A stretch of DNA of 64,000 nt from a bacterium HR21 (GTDB lineage Bacteria; Bacteroidota; Ignavibacteria; Kapaibacteriales; HRBIN21). The position numbers were made by a program, and so were the translations under genes. Location: assembly GCA_002898295.1 (NCBI GenBank), contig BEHX01000001.1, positions 51,790-115,789 of the forward strand. Direction: 5' to 3'. The notes under the pieces were generated by a model. The model saw nothing but the letters and a program-made list of their open reading frames with translations. It was not told where the DNA came from and made no database searches. Position 1 is the stretch's first letter. The number at the start of each line of letters is the position of its first letter. Below, one piece after another: positions 54,114 through 63,615 of the stretch.

Positions 54114-55673
54114 ATGTCGCGTCAGCTGCTACCTCTGGGATATGGGGTGCTCTGTGCCAGTCTTGTGGCGTTCGTGCTGGGTGGATGTGCCTCGGGCACG
54201 GACTTGCCGCGTCAGGCGGCTCGGGAGTTCCTGCCCGACAGTGCCCGGCAGTACGTGGAGTTCCTCGCCTCCGACGAGCTCCAGGGGCGGGCTACGCCCA
54301 GCGCAGGACTGCTGCAGGCAGCCACCTTCATTGCAGAGGCGTTCCGCCGCTGGGGACTGGAGCCGGTGGGAGAAAGCTACTGGCACCCGTATTCCCTGGT
54401 CCGCCGTGATCTACGCCGGGAGAGCCTCTGGCTGCGCTTCCGGTTCGGGGACACCCTGTGGGAAGCTGCCATTCCTGACCACGCTGTCCCGATGCCGATG
54501 ACAGGGGAAGGTAGCACGGAAGAAGCGCCATTGGTGTTGCTGCAGAGACTCCCAGCAGATACGGCGGCTTTCCAGCCCTCTGCTCCTCTCCCGCGGGGGA
54601 GTGTCGTCCTGATGGTCCGCTCCCGGCAGGAAGGCAGAGCAGATACCGCCACACAGGGAGCCAGTGCCAGGGTATCTCTGTGGGGCTGGCTCCGTTGGAT
54701 GCGGCGCCATGGTGTAGCGGGCGTGCTCCTGGCGGATGTTCCCCAGCAGGGGCAACGGCTCCGTCCTCGGCGCTTCCCTTGGCCTTCGTTGTCGCAGCAC
54801 CCTTCGATTTCCACGCTCCCTTTCCAGCTTCCAGACACGGACACAGCTGTCCCGGTGGTCTACAGCATCGGAGCCGAAGTGCTCGAGCGACTCTTCGGGA
54901 GTGTGGATGCCTTCCGGCAGATTGTGGAGCAGCAGGAGAGCTTGCCCGGACCTGTTGTCAAGCCTCTTCCGGGAATCAAAGTGGAGCTCTCGCTGGCGTT
55001 CCGCGAGATCGAGCGCGTTGAGGTGCCCAACGTTGTGGGAATCCTGCGCGGTCGGAGCCGTCCCCAGGAGTACGTGCTCATCGGTGCTCATTACGACCAC
55101 GTTGGTGTCACGGCGCTGCCTGGGGTGGCAGACTCCATTTATAACGGCGCAGACGATAACGCCTCTGGGACGGCAGGGCTTATGCTCATTGCGCGCGCAC
55201 TGGGGCGGCTCCCGAAAAAACCAAGCCGGAGCATTGTCTTTGTTGCCTTCAGCGGGGAAGAGCGAGGTCTGTTGGGATCGCGTGCCTTTGTGCAGAATCC
55301 ACCACTGCCTCTGAAACACTGTGTGGCGATGCTCAACCTGGACATGATTGGGCGCAACCATCCGGATTCGCTGCTCGTCGGGGTCCGCGGGCAGTGGCTG
55401 GAGTCTGTGTTGCAGGCGCAGAATCGTGCACTTTCGCGTCCGTTCCTGCTAGGGCGAGAAGCTGAGGAGTTTTTCGGACGCAGCGATCACGCCTCCTTTG
55501 CCCGGCACGGGATTCCTGTGCTTTTCCTCTTCACCGGGCTGCATGAGGACTACCATCGTCCCAGCGATCATGCCGAGAAGCTCAACTACGACAAACTCTC
55601 CCGTGTTGCACTCCTGGCAGCGCGGGTAGCCTGGGCTCTGGCAACCATGCCCGCTGTTCCGCCGGCTCCCTGA
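54114..55673 (+). CDS. M28-family zinc aminopeptidase lipoprotein
   Basis: 519 residues. The signal peptide ends with a lipobox (FVLGGC near residue 24), so it is lipid-anchored. The zinc-peptidase core has GAHYDHVG, NGADDNASGTAGLM, FSGEERGLLGSRAF and LNLDMIGRN, followed by RSDHASFARHGIPVL and DYHRPSDHAEKLNYDKL. All five typical zinc ligands are present. About 150 residues between the N-terminal part and the core resemble a PA domain insert. The gene starts 10 bases after dnaE, with TGAGGA upstream, and is likely the last gene of the run or in a new unit. Substrate is unknown. Confidence 0.9.
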   Translation: MSRQLLPLGYGVLCASLVAFVLGGCASGTDLPRQAAREFLPDSARQYVEFLASDELQGRATPSAGLLQAATFIAEAFRRWGLEPVGESYWHPYSLVRRDLRRESLWLRFRFGDTLWEAAIPDHAVPMPMTGEGSTEEAPLVLLQRLPADTAAFQPSAPLPRGSVVLMVRSRQEGRADTATQGASARVSLWGWLRWMRRHGVAGVLLADVPQQGQRLRPRRFPWPSLSQHPSISTLPFQLPDTDTAVPVVYSIGAEVLERLFGSVDAFRQIVEQQESLPGPVVKPLPGIKVELSLAFREIERVEVPNVVGILRGRSRPQEYVLIGAHYDHVGVTALPGVADSIYNGADDNASGTAGLMLIARALGRLPKKPSRSIVFVAFSGEERGLLGSRAFVQNPPLPLKHCVAMLNLDMIGRNHPDSLLVGVRGQWLESVLQAQNRALSRPFLLGREAEEFFGRSDHASFARHGIPVLFLFTGLHEDYHRPSDHAEKLNYDKLSRVALLAARVAWALATMPAVPPAP

Positions 55674-55741
55674 AGGCAGGCTACCGAAGAAGGTGTGCCG
55701 TGTTCGTCCTTCACCGTGGCGCTGACCTTGGCAGAGAGGCG

Positions 55742-56896
55742 ATGCTCCGGGCAATAGCGGTGCTGGTGGTGTTTCTGGCAACAGCGCTCCCGCTGCGGGG
55801 GCAGTGGGCACTCATGCGCGCGGATGCCGATAGCCTCGTGCAACGGGGGATTTTCTACATCTACAACCTGCAGTTCGATACGGCACAGGCGTACTTCGAA
55901 GAGCTCATCCGGCGCTATCCCGCCCATCCGGCAGGCTACTTCATGCAGGCAATGGTGTCCTGGTGGAAGATCCTCACCCACCGGCGTTCCCGCGCTTATG
56001 ATGAGGAGTTCCTGGCAGCCATTGAGCGGGTACTGCAGGTCTGCGACGCACTCTTGAAGGAGAATCCGTACGACATCGTCGGGCTGTTCTTCAAAGGTGG
56101 TGCCCTGGGATACCGGGGACGTTTCTACGCCATGCGCGAAAGCTGGATTCGCGCTGCCAATGATGGGCGGGAGGGGTTCGAGATTCTGCTTCGTGTCCAG
56201 CGTCTGGCGCCAACCAACCACGACGTGCTGCTGGGCACGGGGATTTACAACTACTACGCGGTCAAGCTGCCGGAGATGTACCCGATTTTGCGCCCGCTGC
56301 TCCTTTTTCTGCCGCCCGGAGATAAAGAGCTCGGGATTGCCCAGCTGCGTGCCTCTGCCCGGAATGCCCGGTATGCGGCAACAGAAGCCAAGGTTGTGCT
56401 GCTACAGATTCTCTACGACTTCGAGCAGAATATCCCCGAAGCGCTCGCTGTCGCGGAAGAGCTCCTGCACCAGTACCCCCGCAATGCGTACTTCCACCGC
56501 TACCTCGGGCGCTGCTACGTGCGGCTTGGCTTCCTGGACAAGATGGAGGAGACCTGGCGAGAAATTCTCCGCCGCTGCATTGAGAAGTGGCCCGGCTACG
56601 AGGAACTCACCGCTCGCGAGGCGCTCTACTACGTTGGACTGGCACACATGCAGCGCGGGCAGTACGAAGAGGCGCTGCGGTACTTCTACAAATGTGATGA
56701 GCTCAGCCGTGTGCTCGATGAAGACCCATCGGGCTTCATGGTCAAGGTCAATCTCAAGATCGGCAACATCTACGATCTGCAGGGGAAGCGGGAGCTGGCA
56801 ATCATGCAGTACCGCAAAGTCCTCTCCTGGCGTGATGTACAGAACTCGCACGAGGAAGCACGCCGCTACTTGGAGAAACCCTACGGTAGTCCGTGA
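55742..56896 (+). CDS. Secreted tetratricopeptide-repeat protein
   Basis: 384 residues from the ATG at 55742, with a signal peptide (MLRAIAVLVVFLATALPLRGQ). Several TPR-like helix pairs can be traced: ADSLVQRGIFYIYNLQFDTA near residue 30, AHPAGYFMQAMVSWW near 65, and EALYYVGLAHMQRGQYEEAL near 300. The region LLGTGIYNYYAVKLPEMYPI is a conserved-looking stretch I cannot assign. TPR proteins bind partner proteins. Its place after the M28 peptidase gives no clear link. Confidence 0.75.
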   Translation: MLRAIAVLVVFLATALPLRGQWALMRADADSLVQRGIFYIYNLQFDTAQAYFEELIRRYPAHPAGYFMQAMVSWWKILTHRRSRAYDEEFLAAIERVLQVCDALLKENPYDIVGLFFKGGALGYRGRFYAMRESWIRAANDGREGFEILLRVQRLAPTNHDVLLGTGIYNYYAVKLPEMYPILRPLLLFLPPGDKELGIAQLRASARNARYAATEAKVVLLQILYDFEQNIPEALAVAEELLHQYPRNAYFHRYLGRCYVRLGFLDKMEETWREILRRCIEKWPGYEELTAREALYYVGLAHMQRGQYEEALRYFYKCDELSRVLDEDPSGFMVKVNLKIGNIYDLQGKRELAIMQYRKVLSWRDVQNSHEEARRYLEKPYGSP

Positions 56897-57231
56897 CACT
56901 GTCCGAGAATGGGGACCATGGAATTCCCGCTGGAGCGCAACCACATTGTGCTTGGCCAGTGGATGCTTTCGCCTCATCTCCATGGATCCGCCATTCAATA
57001 CCGGTCGGGAGCAGCGGCGGGAGCGAATTCGGGGAACGAAGATAGGAGCGCTCTCTCGGGCGCGTCCTCAGCATCGGGGCAGAATGGGAAGCGACACACT
57101 GTGGCTGCACGTTCCTCTGATGCAGTTACCGGATTGGCTCCAATCTTCCGGAGGCTCAGTCGAGACGGCGCTGAGCGTCTTGGAGCACTTCCTCCGAGAG
57201 GCAGCTGTATAGCGAACGATCGGCTCAGACA
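56897..57231 (+). other. 335-base intergenic region with a possible 42-residue ORF
   Basis: No tRNA, promoter box or terminator was found. One frame from the ATG at 57084 to TAG at 57210-57212 encodes 42 residues (MGSDTLWLHVPLMQLPDWLQ and an amphipathic tail) with gene-like composition and a GGGG stretch nine bases upstream. It may be a real small protein but has no recognised homologue. An in-frame ATG at 56982 would extend it to 76 residues. Confidence 0.35.
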
Positions 57232-58299
57232 ATGGTGAGGCGTTCTTTTTGGAAATACCCCTTCCCCGAAGCGCTGGGATGCTTCCTGATGTTGGTCTGT
57301 AGTCCGTTCGCTCTCCGGGAGGATACAGCAATGCGGAGTCGCAGTGCACACCCGCGTTACTCTCGATTGTTCTACGACATCACACCGCTGTCGCCGGAGG
57401 AAGTGCGGCGCCGTGCCGAGCAGCTGGACCCGGAAAGCTATCGGGTAACGCAGCGAGCCGGTACGGAGCCTCCGTTTTGCGGGCGCTTCTGGAATCACAA
57501 GGAGCCGGGCATTTACGCATGTGTGGTCTGCGGACTCCCGCTCTATGCGAGTCAGCATAAGTTCGACTCCGGCACGGGCTGGCCGTCCTTTTCCCAACCC
57601 ATTGATCCGGAGCACGTTGGACGGCGTCCGGATTTCTCCCATGGGATGGTTCGGACCGAGCTGTACTGTGTCCGTTGTGGGGCACACCTGGGGCACGTGT
57701 TTGACGATGGTCCACCTCCGACCGGGGAACGGCACTGCCTCAACTCGGCAGCGTTGCGCTTCTATCCTCAAGGGGCAGAGCTGCCGCCTGAGAGCCGCCC
57801 CGTGGAACCACAGATTGCCTACTTCGCCGGTGGGTGCTTCTGGAGTATCCAGTACTGGTTCCAGCAGGGACCCGGCGTCATCGATGCCATCGCCGGCTAC
57901 ATGCAAGGGCATCTGCCAAATCCGACCTACGAGCAGGTCTGTACTGGCACCACTGGGCATGCCGAGACGGTGAAGGTGCTCTATGACCCGCGGCGCATCA
58001 GCTACCGGAAGCTGTTGGAAGCGTTCTTCCGAATGCACGACCCGACCCAGCTCAATCGCCAAGGACCCGATGTCGGCGAGCAGTATCGTTCCGGCATCTG
58101 GTACGTCACCGAAGAACAGCGCCACCAGGCACTGGAGTACATTCGCGAACTGGAGCGCTCCGGACGCTACGGCACACGCCGTATCGTGACGCAGGTGGAG
58201 CCTGCCAAGGTGTTCTACCCCGCAGAGGAGTACCACCAGAACTACGTGCTCAAAACCGGCTTGGTCTGCCACGGGCGAAACCCGTGGGAGGAAGAATAA
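57232..58299 (+). CDS. Peptide methionine sulfoxide reductase MsrB-MsrA fusion, probably exported
   Basis: 355 residues. Residues ~55-185 are MsrB. Zinc-binding Cys pairs are CVVCG and CVRCG, and the catalytic Cys is in HCLNSAALRF. Residues ~190-350 are MsrA with its catalytic Cys in GGCFWSIQYWF, and EYHQNYV-like EEYHQNYVLK near the end. Together they repair both R and S epimers of methionine sulfoxide. An N-terminal RR and hydrophobic stretch (ALGCFLMLVCSPFAL) suggests export; a start at 57331 would remove it. The B-then-A order is the less common fusion order. Confidence 0.93.
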   Translation: MVRRSFWKYPFPEALGCFLMLVCSPFALREDTAMRSRSAHPRYSRLFYDITPLSPEEVRRRAEQLDPESYRVTQRAGTEPPFCGRFWNHKEPGIYACVVCGLPLYASQHKFDSGTGWPSFSQPIDPEHVGRRPDFSHGMVRTELYCVRCGAHLGHVFDDGPPPTGERHCLNSAALRFYPQGAELPPESRPVEPQIAYFAGGCFWSIQYWFQQGPGVIDAIAGYMQGHLPNPTYEQVCTGTTGHAETVKVLYDPRRISYRKLLEAFFRMHDPTQLNRQGPDVGEQYRSGIWYVTEEQRHQALEYIRELERSGRYGTRRIVTQVEPAKVFYPAEEYHQNYVLKTGLVCHGRNPWEEE

Positions 58300-58552
58300 G
58301 CGGAAACCGAAATCGGAACGGAGAGCCTTTCCTGCAGCGCCTCATAGAAGGGCTTCCGCGGCAGGAGATGGTGGGGCGGAGGCTGTTCCCCACGCGGCAC
58401 CGTCTTGGCAGAATGGACTGGCAGCAACGCCTCCAGGGGTATTCCGATCTGCGTACCCATGAGCGCGTCAAGGCAGAAATTTGTGCGGCGCGGGAGCACT
58501 GATGGGTGTATCCGCTGCGTCTCTGTGCCGTGACTTTGGAGTGGAGAAGCCA

Positions 58553-60988
58553 ATGGTCTGCCGGAGGCTCTTCTGGATAGCGTGGGGCGGTGTGCTGGCG
58601 TGGGCGCAGCAGGGGGTGCCAGTCTCTGGAGTTGTGGCGGATGCCGCAACGGGTGAACCGATTGCTGGCGCAACGGTGTATGTGCTGGAGCGGAGTAGCG
58701 GAGCGGTCAGTTCCCCGCGGGGGACATTCCGCCTCGTGCTGTCTCCGGGGTGGTACACGCTCCGAGTGCGCTCCCTGGGCTATGAGGAGGCACTGTTTTC
58801 GGTGCGTATTCCTACCGATACACTCCACATCCGGCTTCGCCCTCTGCCCATCGAGCTGGGAGCAGTGCGGGTAGAGGTCGAGCTGAGCCCGGAAGAGATC
58901 GTGCGCAACGCTATGGAGCGCCGACGCCAGAATTGGGAACGGCTCCGGACACTGCAGGGGATGCTCTATTCCAAGCTGGTATTTGGGCTCCATGGAAGTG
59001 GGATGGCGGTGGTTGCGCTGGAGGGACGGGATAGTGAGCTGGGGCATGATACAGCCTTCGCCATTCTGGAGAGCTTCGCCACCTTCTTCTACGATGCCGA
59101 ACGGGGCTGGCGTGCTGAGCTACTCCAGCGTCGCCAGACTCGGAATATCCCGCCGCAGTCCAACCAGTTGGTGCTGGGGAGCTTGCAGAGCCTCTATCAA
59201 GATGAGCTCCAGCTGCTGGGGGTACGCATTCCTTCGCCGATTGGACCGCAGGCGTTACAGCGCTACCGCTTCCGGCTTGTAGAACGCCGCCCCTGGGGTG
59301 AGCGAACCCACCCGTCTACCAGCGGAGTGGTCACCCATGTCCTGGAAGTACAGGAGGACGGAACGCTCTTCTGCCACGAAGGCGGGGTGCGCCAGCGCCT
59401 GGCGTACGTGCTGGAGGTCGAGCCGCGGGATCATCTGTTCCCAGCGTTCCGGGGAAGGCTCGTCATTGCAGACTCCAGCTTTGCCCTCATGGAGGCAACG
59501 CTTCGCCTTTCAGAGGGGACGGCACTGCCCTTTGTTGAGGAGCTGGAGCTGCAGCAGCGCTACGAGCGTCTGCCGGGCGAGATTTGGTATCCATTGACGG
59601 CAACCATGCGCGGCACGTATCGCCTTCGGGCACTCCAGGGACTTGCGGAGTTCGGCGGGGAATTCCACCTGACGCGCGTGCTGACCGAGGTGCGGGTCAA
59701 TGAGCCACTCCCTGACACAGTCTTCCACACCGACGAACGAGTTCGGGTAGCACCGTTTGCAGACTCGGCGCGGACGGAGTTCTGGCAGCGCTACGCGCTG
59801 GCGGAGCTTTCGCCCCGAGAGCAGGCAATTTACCGCCGTATGGATAGCCTTGCTCAGTCCGTGCCGGAGTCACGCAGGGGGTTGTCTCTGCCTGGAATTC
59901 TGCCGCAGGTGGGCTTCTCTCGAGTCGATGGCTTGCGCCTAGGTATCGGGGTCATGCCGACCCTCTTCGGGGTTGCTCTCCGCGCGGGGGCGCTCTACGC
60001 CACTGCTCCGGCTCGCTGGTATGGGTGGCTAGGGGCTGAGCTGCGGCTCCCGTCACTGAAGCTCCAAACCGAGCTCCTCAGCCTTCCCGAGCCAATGGGG
60101 CAGGACCGGGATTATCCCGAGCTGCTCAATTCGCTGACAGCATTGCTGCTGCACCGGGACTACTACGACTGGCTGCGGCGCACGGGCTGGCGTGCTGCGT
60201 TGGAGCTGCGTCCGCTACAGGATGCCGTAGTGCAGCTGGGCATGGAACGAACCTGGCAGGAGGCGCTCTCGGTTACGGCAGAGCGCTCGCTGTTCAGCCG
60301 AGCTCCGTGGAGGGACAATCCCAGAGCGATGGAAGGGAATTTCCGCCTGCTCTGGCTGCAGGTGCGTCTTCTGCAGACGGCTCGGGAAGGACTGCGGCTT
60401 GAGCTCGGACAACACGGCATTCGGCTCGGCGCGGCGGTAACGGTCATGCTGGGCATTGCCCCTGAGCGGTGGAGTACGCAGCATGTGCTGCTCCAAGCCC
60501 ATGTGCCAACGTTCTCCACCGGGGGCTATGAGCCGATGTCCGCAAGACTCTGGGTCGAGCTGGGCTGGGGACAGTCGGCGGTGCCTGTGCAGTACAGCTT
60601 TCGGATGCGAACCGGACATGCCGGGCTGGATGCACCAGGACATGTGCTGAGTGCTCCAAGCGGTCTCTATGGAGGGCGTCGGCTTGTGGCGCTTGTTTGC
60701 GAACACAATTTCGGGGATCTTTGGTGGCGGGCGCTGGGTTTGCCGACAGTTCGCCGACGTGGGCTGGAGCTCTTCGTTGGGGCAGCCGCAGTGCAGACCT
60801 TCCAGAGCGCCGGAACCCCGTATCGGGAGACCGGGCGCGGGTGGTATAGCGAGCTCACTGCCGGGCTGGGGCGAATTCCCGTGGTCGTGACGGACTTCCT
60901 CAGCCTGCGGGCGCGTGTGAGCTACGGCATTGGTTCAATCGCGCGTGGTCGCTGGGCGGGAGGAATCCAGCTCGTCTTTGGGCCCTGA
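58553..60988 (+). CDS. Outer-membrane protein with carboxypeptidase-regulatory-like N-domain and DUF5686-like barrel
   Basis: 811 residues from the ATG at 58553. The signal peptide ends near AWAQQ. Residues ~22-105 form a carboxypeptidase-regulatory-like beta sandwich (VSGVVADAATGEPIAGATVY, SPRGTFRLVL, GYEEALFSV). The next ~700 residues match the layout of DUF5686 proteins, with EEIVRNAMERRRQNWERLRT and a C-terminal series of amphipathic beta strands, predicted to form an outer-membrane barrel. The family is abundant in Bacteroidota and its function is not established. The 253 bases upstream hold a possible 72-codon frame (58284-58502) with no recognised product. Confidence 0.78.
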   Translation: MVCRRLFWIAWGGVLAWAQQGVPVSGVVADAATGEPIAGATVYVLERSSGAVSSPRGTFRLVLSPGWYTLRVRSLGYEEALFSVRIPTDTLHIRLRPLPIELGAVRVEVELSPEEIVRNAMERRRQNWERLRTLQGMLYSKLVFGLHGSGMAVVALEGRDSELGHDTAFAILESFATFFYDAERGWRAELLQRRQTRNIPPQSNQLVLGSLQSLYQDELQLLGVRIPSPIGPQALQRYRFRLVERRPWGERTHPSTSGVVTHVLEVQEDGTLFCHEGGVRQRLAYVLEVEPRDHLFPAFRGRLVIADSSFALMEATLRLSEGTALPFVEELELQQRYERLPGEIWYPLTATMRGTYRLRALQGLAEFGGEFHLTRVLTEVRVNEPLPDTVFHTDERVRVAPFADSARTEFWQRYALAELSPREQAIYRRMDSLAQSVPESRRGLSLPGILPQVGFSRVDGLRLGIGVMPTLFGVALRAGALYATAPARWYGWLGAELRLPSLKLQTELLSLPEPMGQDRDYPELLNSLTALLLHRDYYDWLRRTGWRAALELRPLQDAVVQLGMERTWQEALSVTAERSLFSRAPWRDNPRAMEGNFRLLWLQVRLLQTAREGLRLELGQHGIRLGAAVTVMLGIAPERWSTQHVLLQAHVPTFSTGGYEPMSARLWVELGWGQSAVPVQYSFRMRTGHAGLDAPGHVLSAPSGLYGGRRLVALVCEHNFGDLWWRALGLPTVRRRGLELFVGAAAVQTFQSAGTPYRETGRGWYSELTAGLGRIPVVVTDFLSLRARVSYGIGSIARGRWAGGIQLVFGP

Positions 60989-61030
60989 CGAGTGCTTCGG
61001 GAAGATTCCCCCAGAGTCCCGCCACCGCTG

Positions 61031-61252
61031 TTACGCTTTCTTCACGGTCCGCAATCCGAAAAGCGCGTAGAGTGGACACCAGCGGACCCAGGAGGTCACC
61101 ACCAGTACGATACCGACAACGAGCGCTGCTACACCGTACCACGTCTCTCCCTGCCATCCGCCCCAGCGAAAGCTCCCGAGCACGACGAGGAGGAGTCCAG
61201 CAATGAGGCGAATCCAGCGGTCTGCGGTGCCAACGTTGACAGCTATAGCCAT
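61031..61252 (-). CDS. DUF2892-family small membrane protein
   Basis: 73 residues from the ATG at 61252, with GAGGAG upstream on the minus strand. The YgaP-like inner-membrane pattern is clear: N-terminal MAIAVNVGTADRWIRLIAG, two membrane helices (LLLVVLGSF and YGVAALVVGIVLVVTSWV) and the C-terminal CPLYALFGLRT. In other bacteria the domain is often fused to a rhodanese, but here it is alone. It is the only minus-strand gene between 42413 and the right end. Confidence 0.85.
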   Translation of the reverse strand: MAIAVNVGTADRWIRLIAGLLLVVLGSFRWGGWQGETWYGVAALVVGIVLVVTSWVRWCPLYALFGLRTVKKA

Positions 61253-61370
61253 GGCACGCTCCTCTTGGAAAGTGGGACAGGCAGCTTTCTCAAACTTCGC
61301 GCTTTGGTTCGGAATGGCGTGTGGAGAGGAGAGGTCGCTTTGGCATTGCTGTTGAGAGAGAGTCCAGCCG

Positions 61371-62237
61371 ATGCGGTGGTGGTACTTCATAGCAGGGGTG
61401 GGCATCGTGGTCGGCTGTGGGCAGCCACAGCCGATTGGGCGTCCGGTTCCACCGCTGGTACTGCTGGAGCGGCAGCTGCCGGCTCCGGCTGCTACTCCTG
61501 TGAAGAGCCTTGAGCCTGACACGCCGGTTGCCGGGATGAACGCGCGGCGGCTGCCCACACTCCGGGAGGCAATCGAGCAGGTGACGGCGAAGCAGGATAC
61601 GCTGCACGAGACACTGCTGGAGGTGCGGGAGCAGATCCTCGGGGTTCGGCTGCTGGTGGCAGAGCTTGCCGATGCGCTTACCCTGGTGCAGGGCGAGCCT
61701 GCAGCGCCGAGGGCATCCGTTCAGCAACCGCCCCGCAGACGGTCTGCTCAGCGCCGGGCACGTTCTGCCGGCTCTGCGCGGCACGGTGGTCGAGAACAGG
61801 GCGCGGCGTCAGAGTCGCCGGCAGAAGCGGGGAAGGGCGCCGAGCGAGCAAAACCGGTTGGGGAGCCAGCATCGGTGGTGCAGCAGTATGTTCGGGCACT
61901 GCAGGCAATTGCGCGGCAGCAATACGGGGAAGCGCTGCCGCTGTTGAATGCCGTGCTGTCCGGTGCGAAAGATCCAACCCTGCTGAGCAATGCTCGTTAC
62001 TGGCGCGGCGAAATTCTCTTCCGGCAAGGCGATTACGCTGGGGCAGCAGCGGAGTTGCAGCAGGTTGCTCAGCATCCCGGTGCTCCCAAAGCAGCAGCGG
62101 CACTGGCTCTCCTGGCGGAGTGCCGACTCAAGCAAGGCAATCGGGAACAGGCTCGGCAGACATTACAGCAGCTCCTCCAGCAGTTCCCCACAAGCGAATT
62201 TGCTCCCCGGGCCAGGAAGCTGCTCCAGCAGCTCTAA
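61371..62237 (+). CDS. YbgF/CpoB-like lipoprotein with C-terminal TPR repeats
   Basis: 288 residues. A signal peptide with lipobox (IVVGC near residue 16) is followed by a Pro-rich linker, a coiled-coil segment (residues ~60-105: TLREAIEQVTAKQDTLHETL) and an Arg/Ser/Ala-rich linker. The last ~120 residues contain TPR units (RYWRGEILFRQGDYAGAAAEL, QFPTSEFAPRARKLL). Layout resembles CpoB/YbgF, which coordinates outer-membrane constriction with peptidoglycan synthesis in other bacteria. tol-pal genes are not adjacent, so the role is only suggested. Confidence 0.72.
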   Translation: MRWWYFIAGVGIVVGCGQPQPIGRPVPPLVLLERQLPAPAATPVKSLEPDTPVAGMNARRLPTLREAIEQVTAKQDTLHETLLEVREQILGVRLLVAELADALTLVQGEPAAPRASVQQPPRRRSAQRRARSAGSARHGGREQGAASESPAEAGKGAERAKPVGEPASVVQQYVRALQAIARQQYGEALPLLNAVLSGAKDPTLLSNARYWRGEILFRQGDYAGAAAELQQVAQHPGAPKAAAALALLAECRLKQGNREQARQTLQQLLQQFPTSEFAPRARKLLQQL

Positions 62238-62323
62238 ACGGTCGCGCCGTATTCGTCCCTATGGGGTGCCGGTAGCTGCCTGGAACACGGGTGGATGGTC
62301 GATGGGGTCGGTCCGAGGGGTGG

Positions 62324-62923
62324 ATGCTGGCCTTCCTCGAAGGTGAACTGGTTCAGCGGAGCGGCAATACCGTCGTGCTCCAGTGCGGCGCTTTCGGCTT
62401 CCGCATCGAAGTTCCGGGGAGCACGCTCCAGAAGTTGCCCGAGCTGGGCGCACAGGTACGGCTCTGGACGGTCGTGGAGCTTTACCAAGAGCCAGGCGGG
62501 CGCGGGGAGGTGCGCCTCTACGGATTTGCAACGGAGAAGGAAAGCCAAGTCTTTGAGCTCCTGCGCAGCGTCTCCGGCATTGGGACACGAACGGCGTTAG
62601 GGATTCTCTCGGCAGTTTCTGTGGCAGAGCTGCGGCAGGCAGTCCTCAGCGGAGATACCGCACTCCTGCAGCGCTTACCAGGGATTGGGAGGAAGACAGC
62701 CGAGCGTCTGGTCGTGGAGCTCCGCGACCGGATGCTCCAGCTGGAAGTGGAGGAAGGGGGACTTCCCAGCAGTGTCTATCGGGAAGTGGTGGCAGCACTT
62801 GTCGCCTTGGGATACACGCGCGGCGAAGCCGAGGCAGTGCTCCGACAGCTTGTGCAGGAGTGGGATGGCGAGATCAGCGTCGAGGCGCTCTTGAAGAGAG
62901 CGCTGCAGCGTATCCAGCGGTGA
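62324..62923 (+). CDS. ruvA: Holliday junction branch migration protein RuvA
   Basis: 199 residues from the ATG at 62324. The N-terminal OB domain (LAFLEGELVQRSGNTVVL) binds junction DNA. The two HhH motifs are in FELLRSVSGIGTRTALGILS and LQRLPGIGRKTAERLVVEL. The C-terminal domain (SVYREVVAALVALGYTRGEA) contacts RuvB. Length matches the family. It starts after GAGGGG. ruvB and ruvC are not adjacent. Confidence 0.97.
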   Translation: MLAFLEGELVQRSGNTVVLQCGAFGFRIEVPGSTLQKLPELGAQVRLWTVVELYQEPGGRGEVRLYGFATEKESQVFELLRSVSGIGTRTALGILSAVSVAELRQAVLSGDTALLQRLPGIGRKTAERLVVELRDRMLQLEVEEGGLPSSVYREVVAALVALGYTRGEAEAVLRQLVQEWDGEISVEALLKRALQRIQR

Positions 62924-62939
62924 GTCTGGGAGCGTGCCG

Positions 62940-62947
62940 TAATTTTG
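62940..62947 (+). promoter_or_regulatory. -7 promoter box (TAATTTTG) for rpsD
   Basis: A perfect TAnnTTTGC match after ruvA, 38 bases before the rpsD ATG at 62978. The longer in-frame start at 62945 lies inside it and is rejected. Confidence 0.7.
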
Positions 62948-62977
62948 CGGGTCGTCTCATGGAAGGCACTGGAACGC

Positions 62978-63583
62978 ATGAAGTACACCGGACCGAAAGT
63001 CAAGCTTTCACGCAAGCTCGGGATTGCGCTGACACCGAAAGCGCAGAAGTACATGGAGCGCAAGCCCTATCCGCCGGGACAGCATGGACCGGAGAAGCGG
63101 CGGGCGAAGCTCTCCGACTATGGCAGGCAGCTTTTGGAAAAACAGCGGCTGCGCTTCCAATACAACATCCACGAGCGGCAACTGCGGCGCTATTTTGAGA
63201 AAGCCAGCCGAATGCCGGGCAATACCGCGGATAACCTGATCCAGCTGCTGGAGCGGCGTCTGGATGTGCTCGTATTACGGGCTGGATTTGCCCGGACAAT
63301 CTACGCTGCGCGGCAATACGTCCGGCACGGGCACATCGAGGTCAACGGCACGAAGGTAGATATCCCCTCCTACCAGGTCAATGTGGGGGATGTTGTCCGC
63401 GTTCGGGAAAAGAGCCGCCGCATCCCCGATATTCAGGAAGCTCTCCGGCAAGCAGGGCAGGCACCGCCGTATTTGGAAGTGTCCAAGGCGGACTTCTCTG
63501 CCCGCTTGCTGTATATCCCGCCGCGTGAGGAGATTCCCGTTATCTGCGAAGTACCGATGGTAGTGGAGTTCTACTCGCGGTAG
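62978..63583 (+). CDS. rpsD: 30S ribosomal protein S4
   Basis: 201 residues from the ATG at 62978. The N-terminal pattern MKYTGPKVKLSRKLGIAL and KPYPPGQHGP are typical of S4. The S4 RNA-binding domain is ERRLDVLVLRAGFA followed by ARQYVRHGHIEVNG. S4 nucleates 30S assembly and in many bacteria represses its operon. Here it stands alone with its own promoter and terminator, instead of lying next to rpsK and rpoA in the large ribosomal operon. Confidence 0.97.
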   Translation: MKYTGPKVKLSRKLGIALTPKAQKYMERKPYPPGQHGPEKRRAKLSDYGRQLLEKQRLRFQYNIHERQLRRYFEKASRMPGNTADNLIQLLERRLDVLVLRAGFARTIYAARQYVRHGHIEVNGTKVDIPSYQVNVGDVVRVREKSRRIPDIQEALRQAGQAPPYLEVSKADFSARLLYIPPREEIPVICEVPMVVEFYSR

Positions 63584-63615
63584 CCCGTCGGGGCATGGCG
63601 GGTAGGTGGTGGTGG

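Noticed and set aside
56995..58272. A 425-codon minus-strand frame over the Msr fusion
   Set aside because: Antisense to both intact catalytic domains; no motif is visible.
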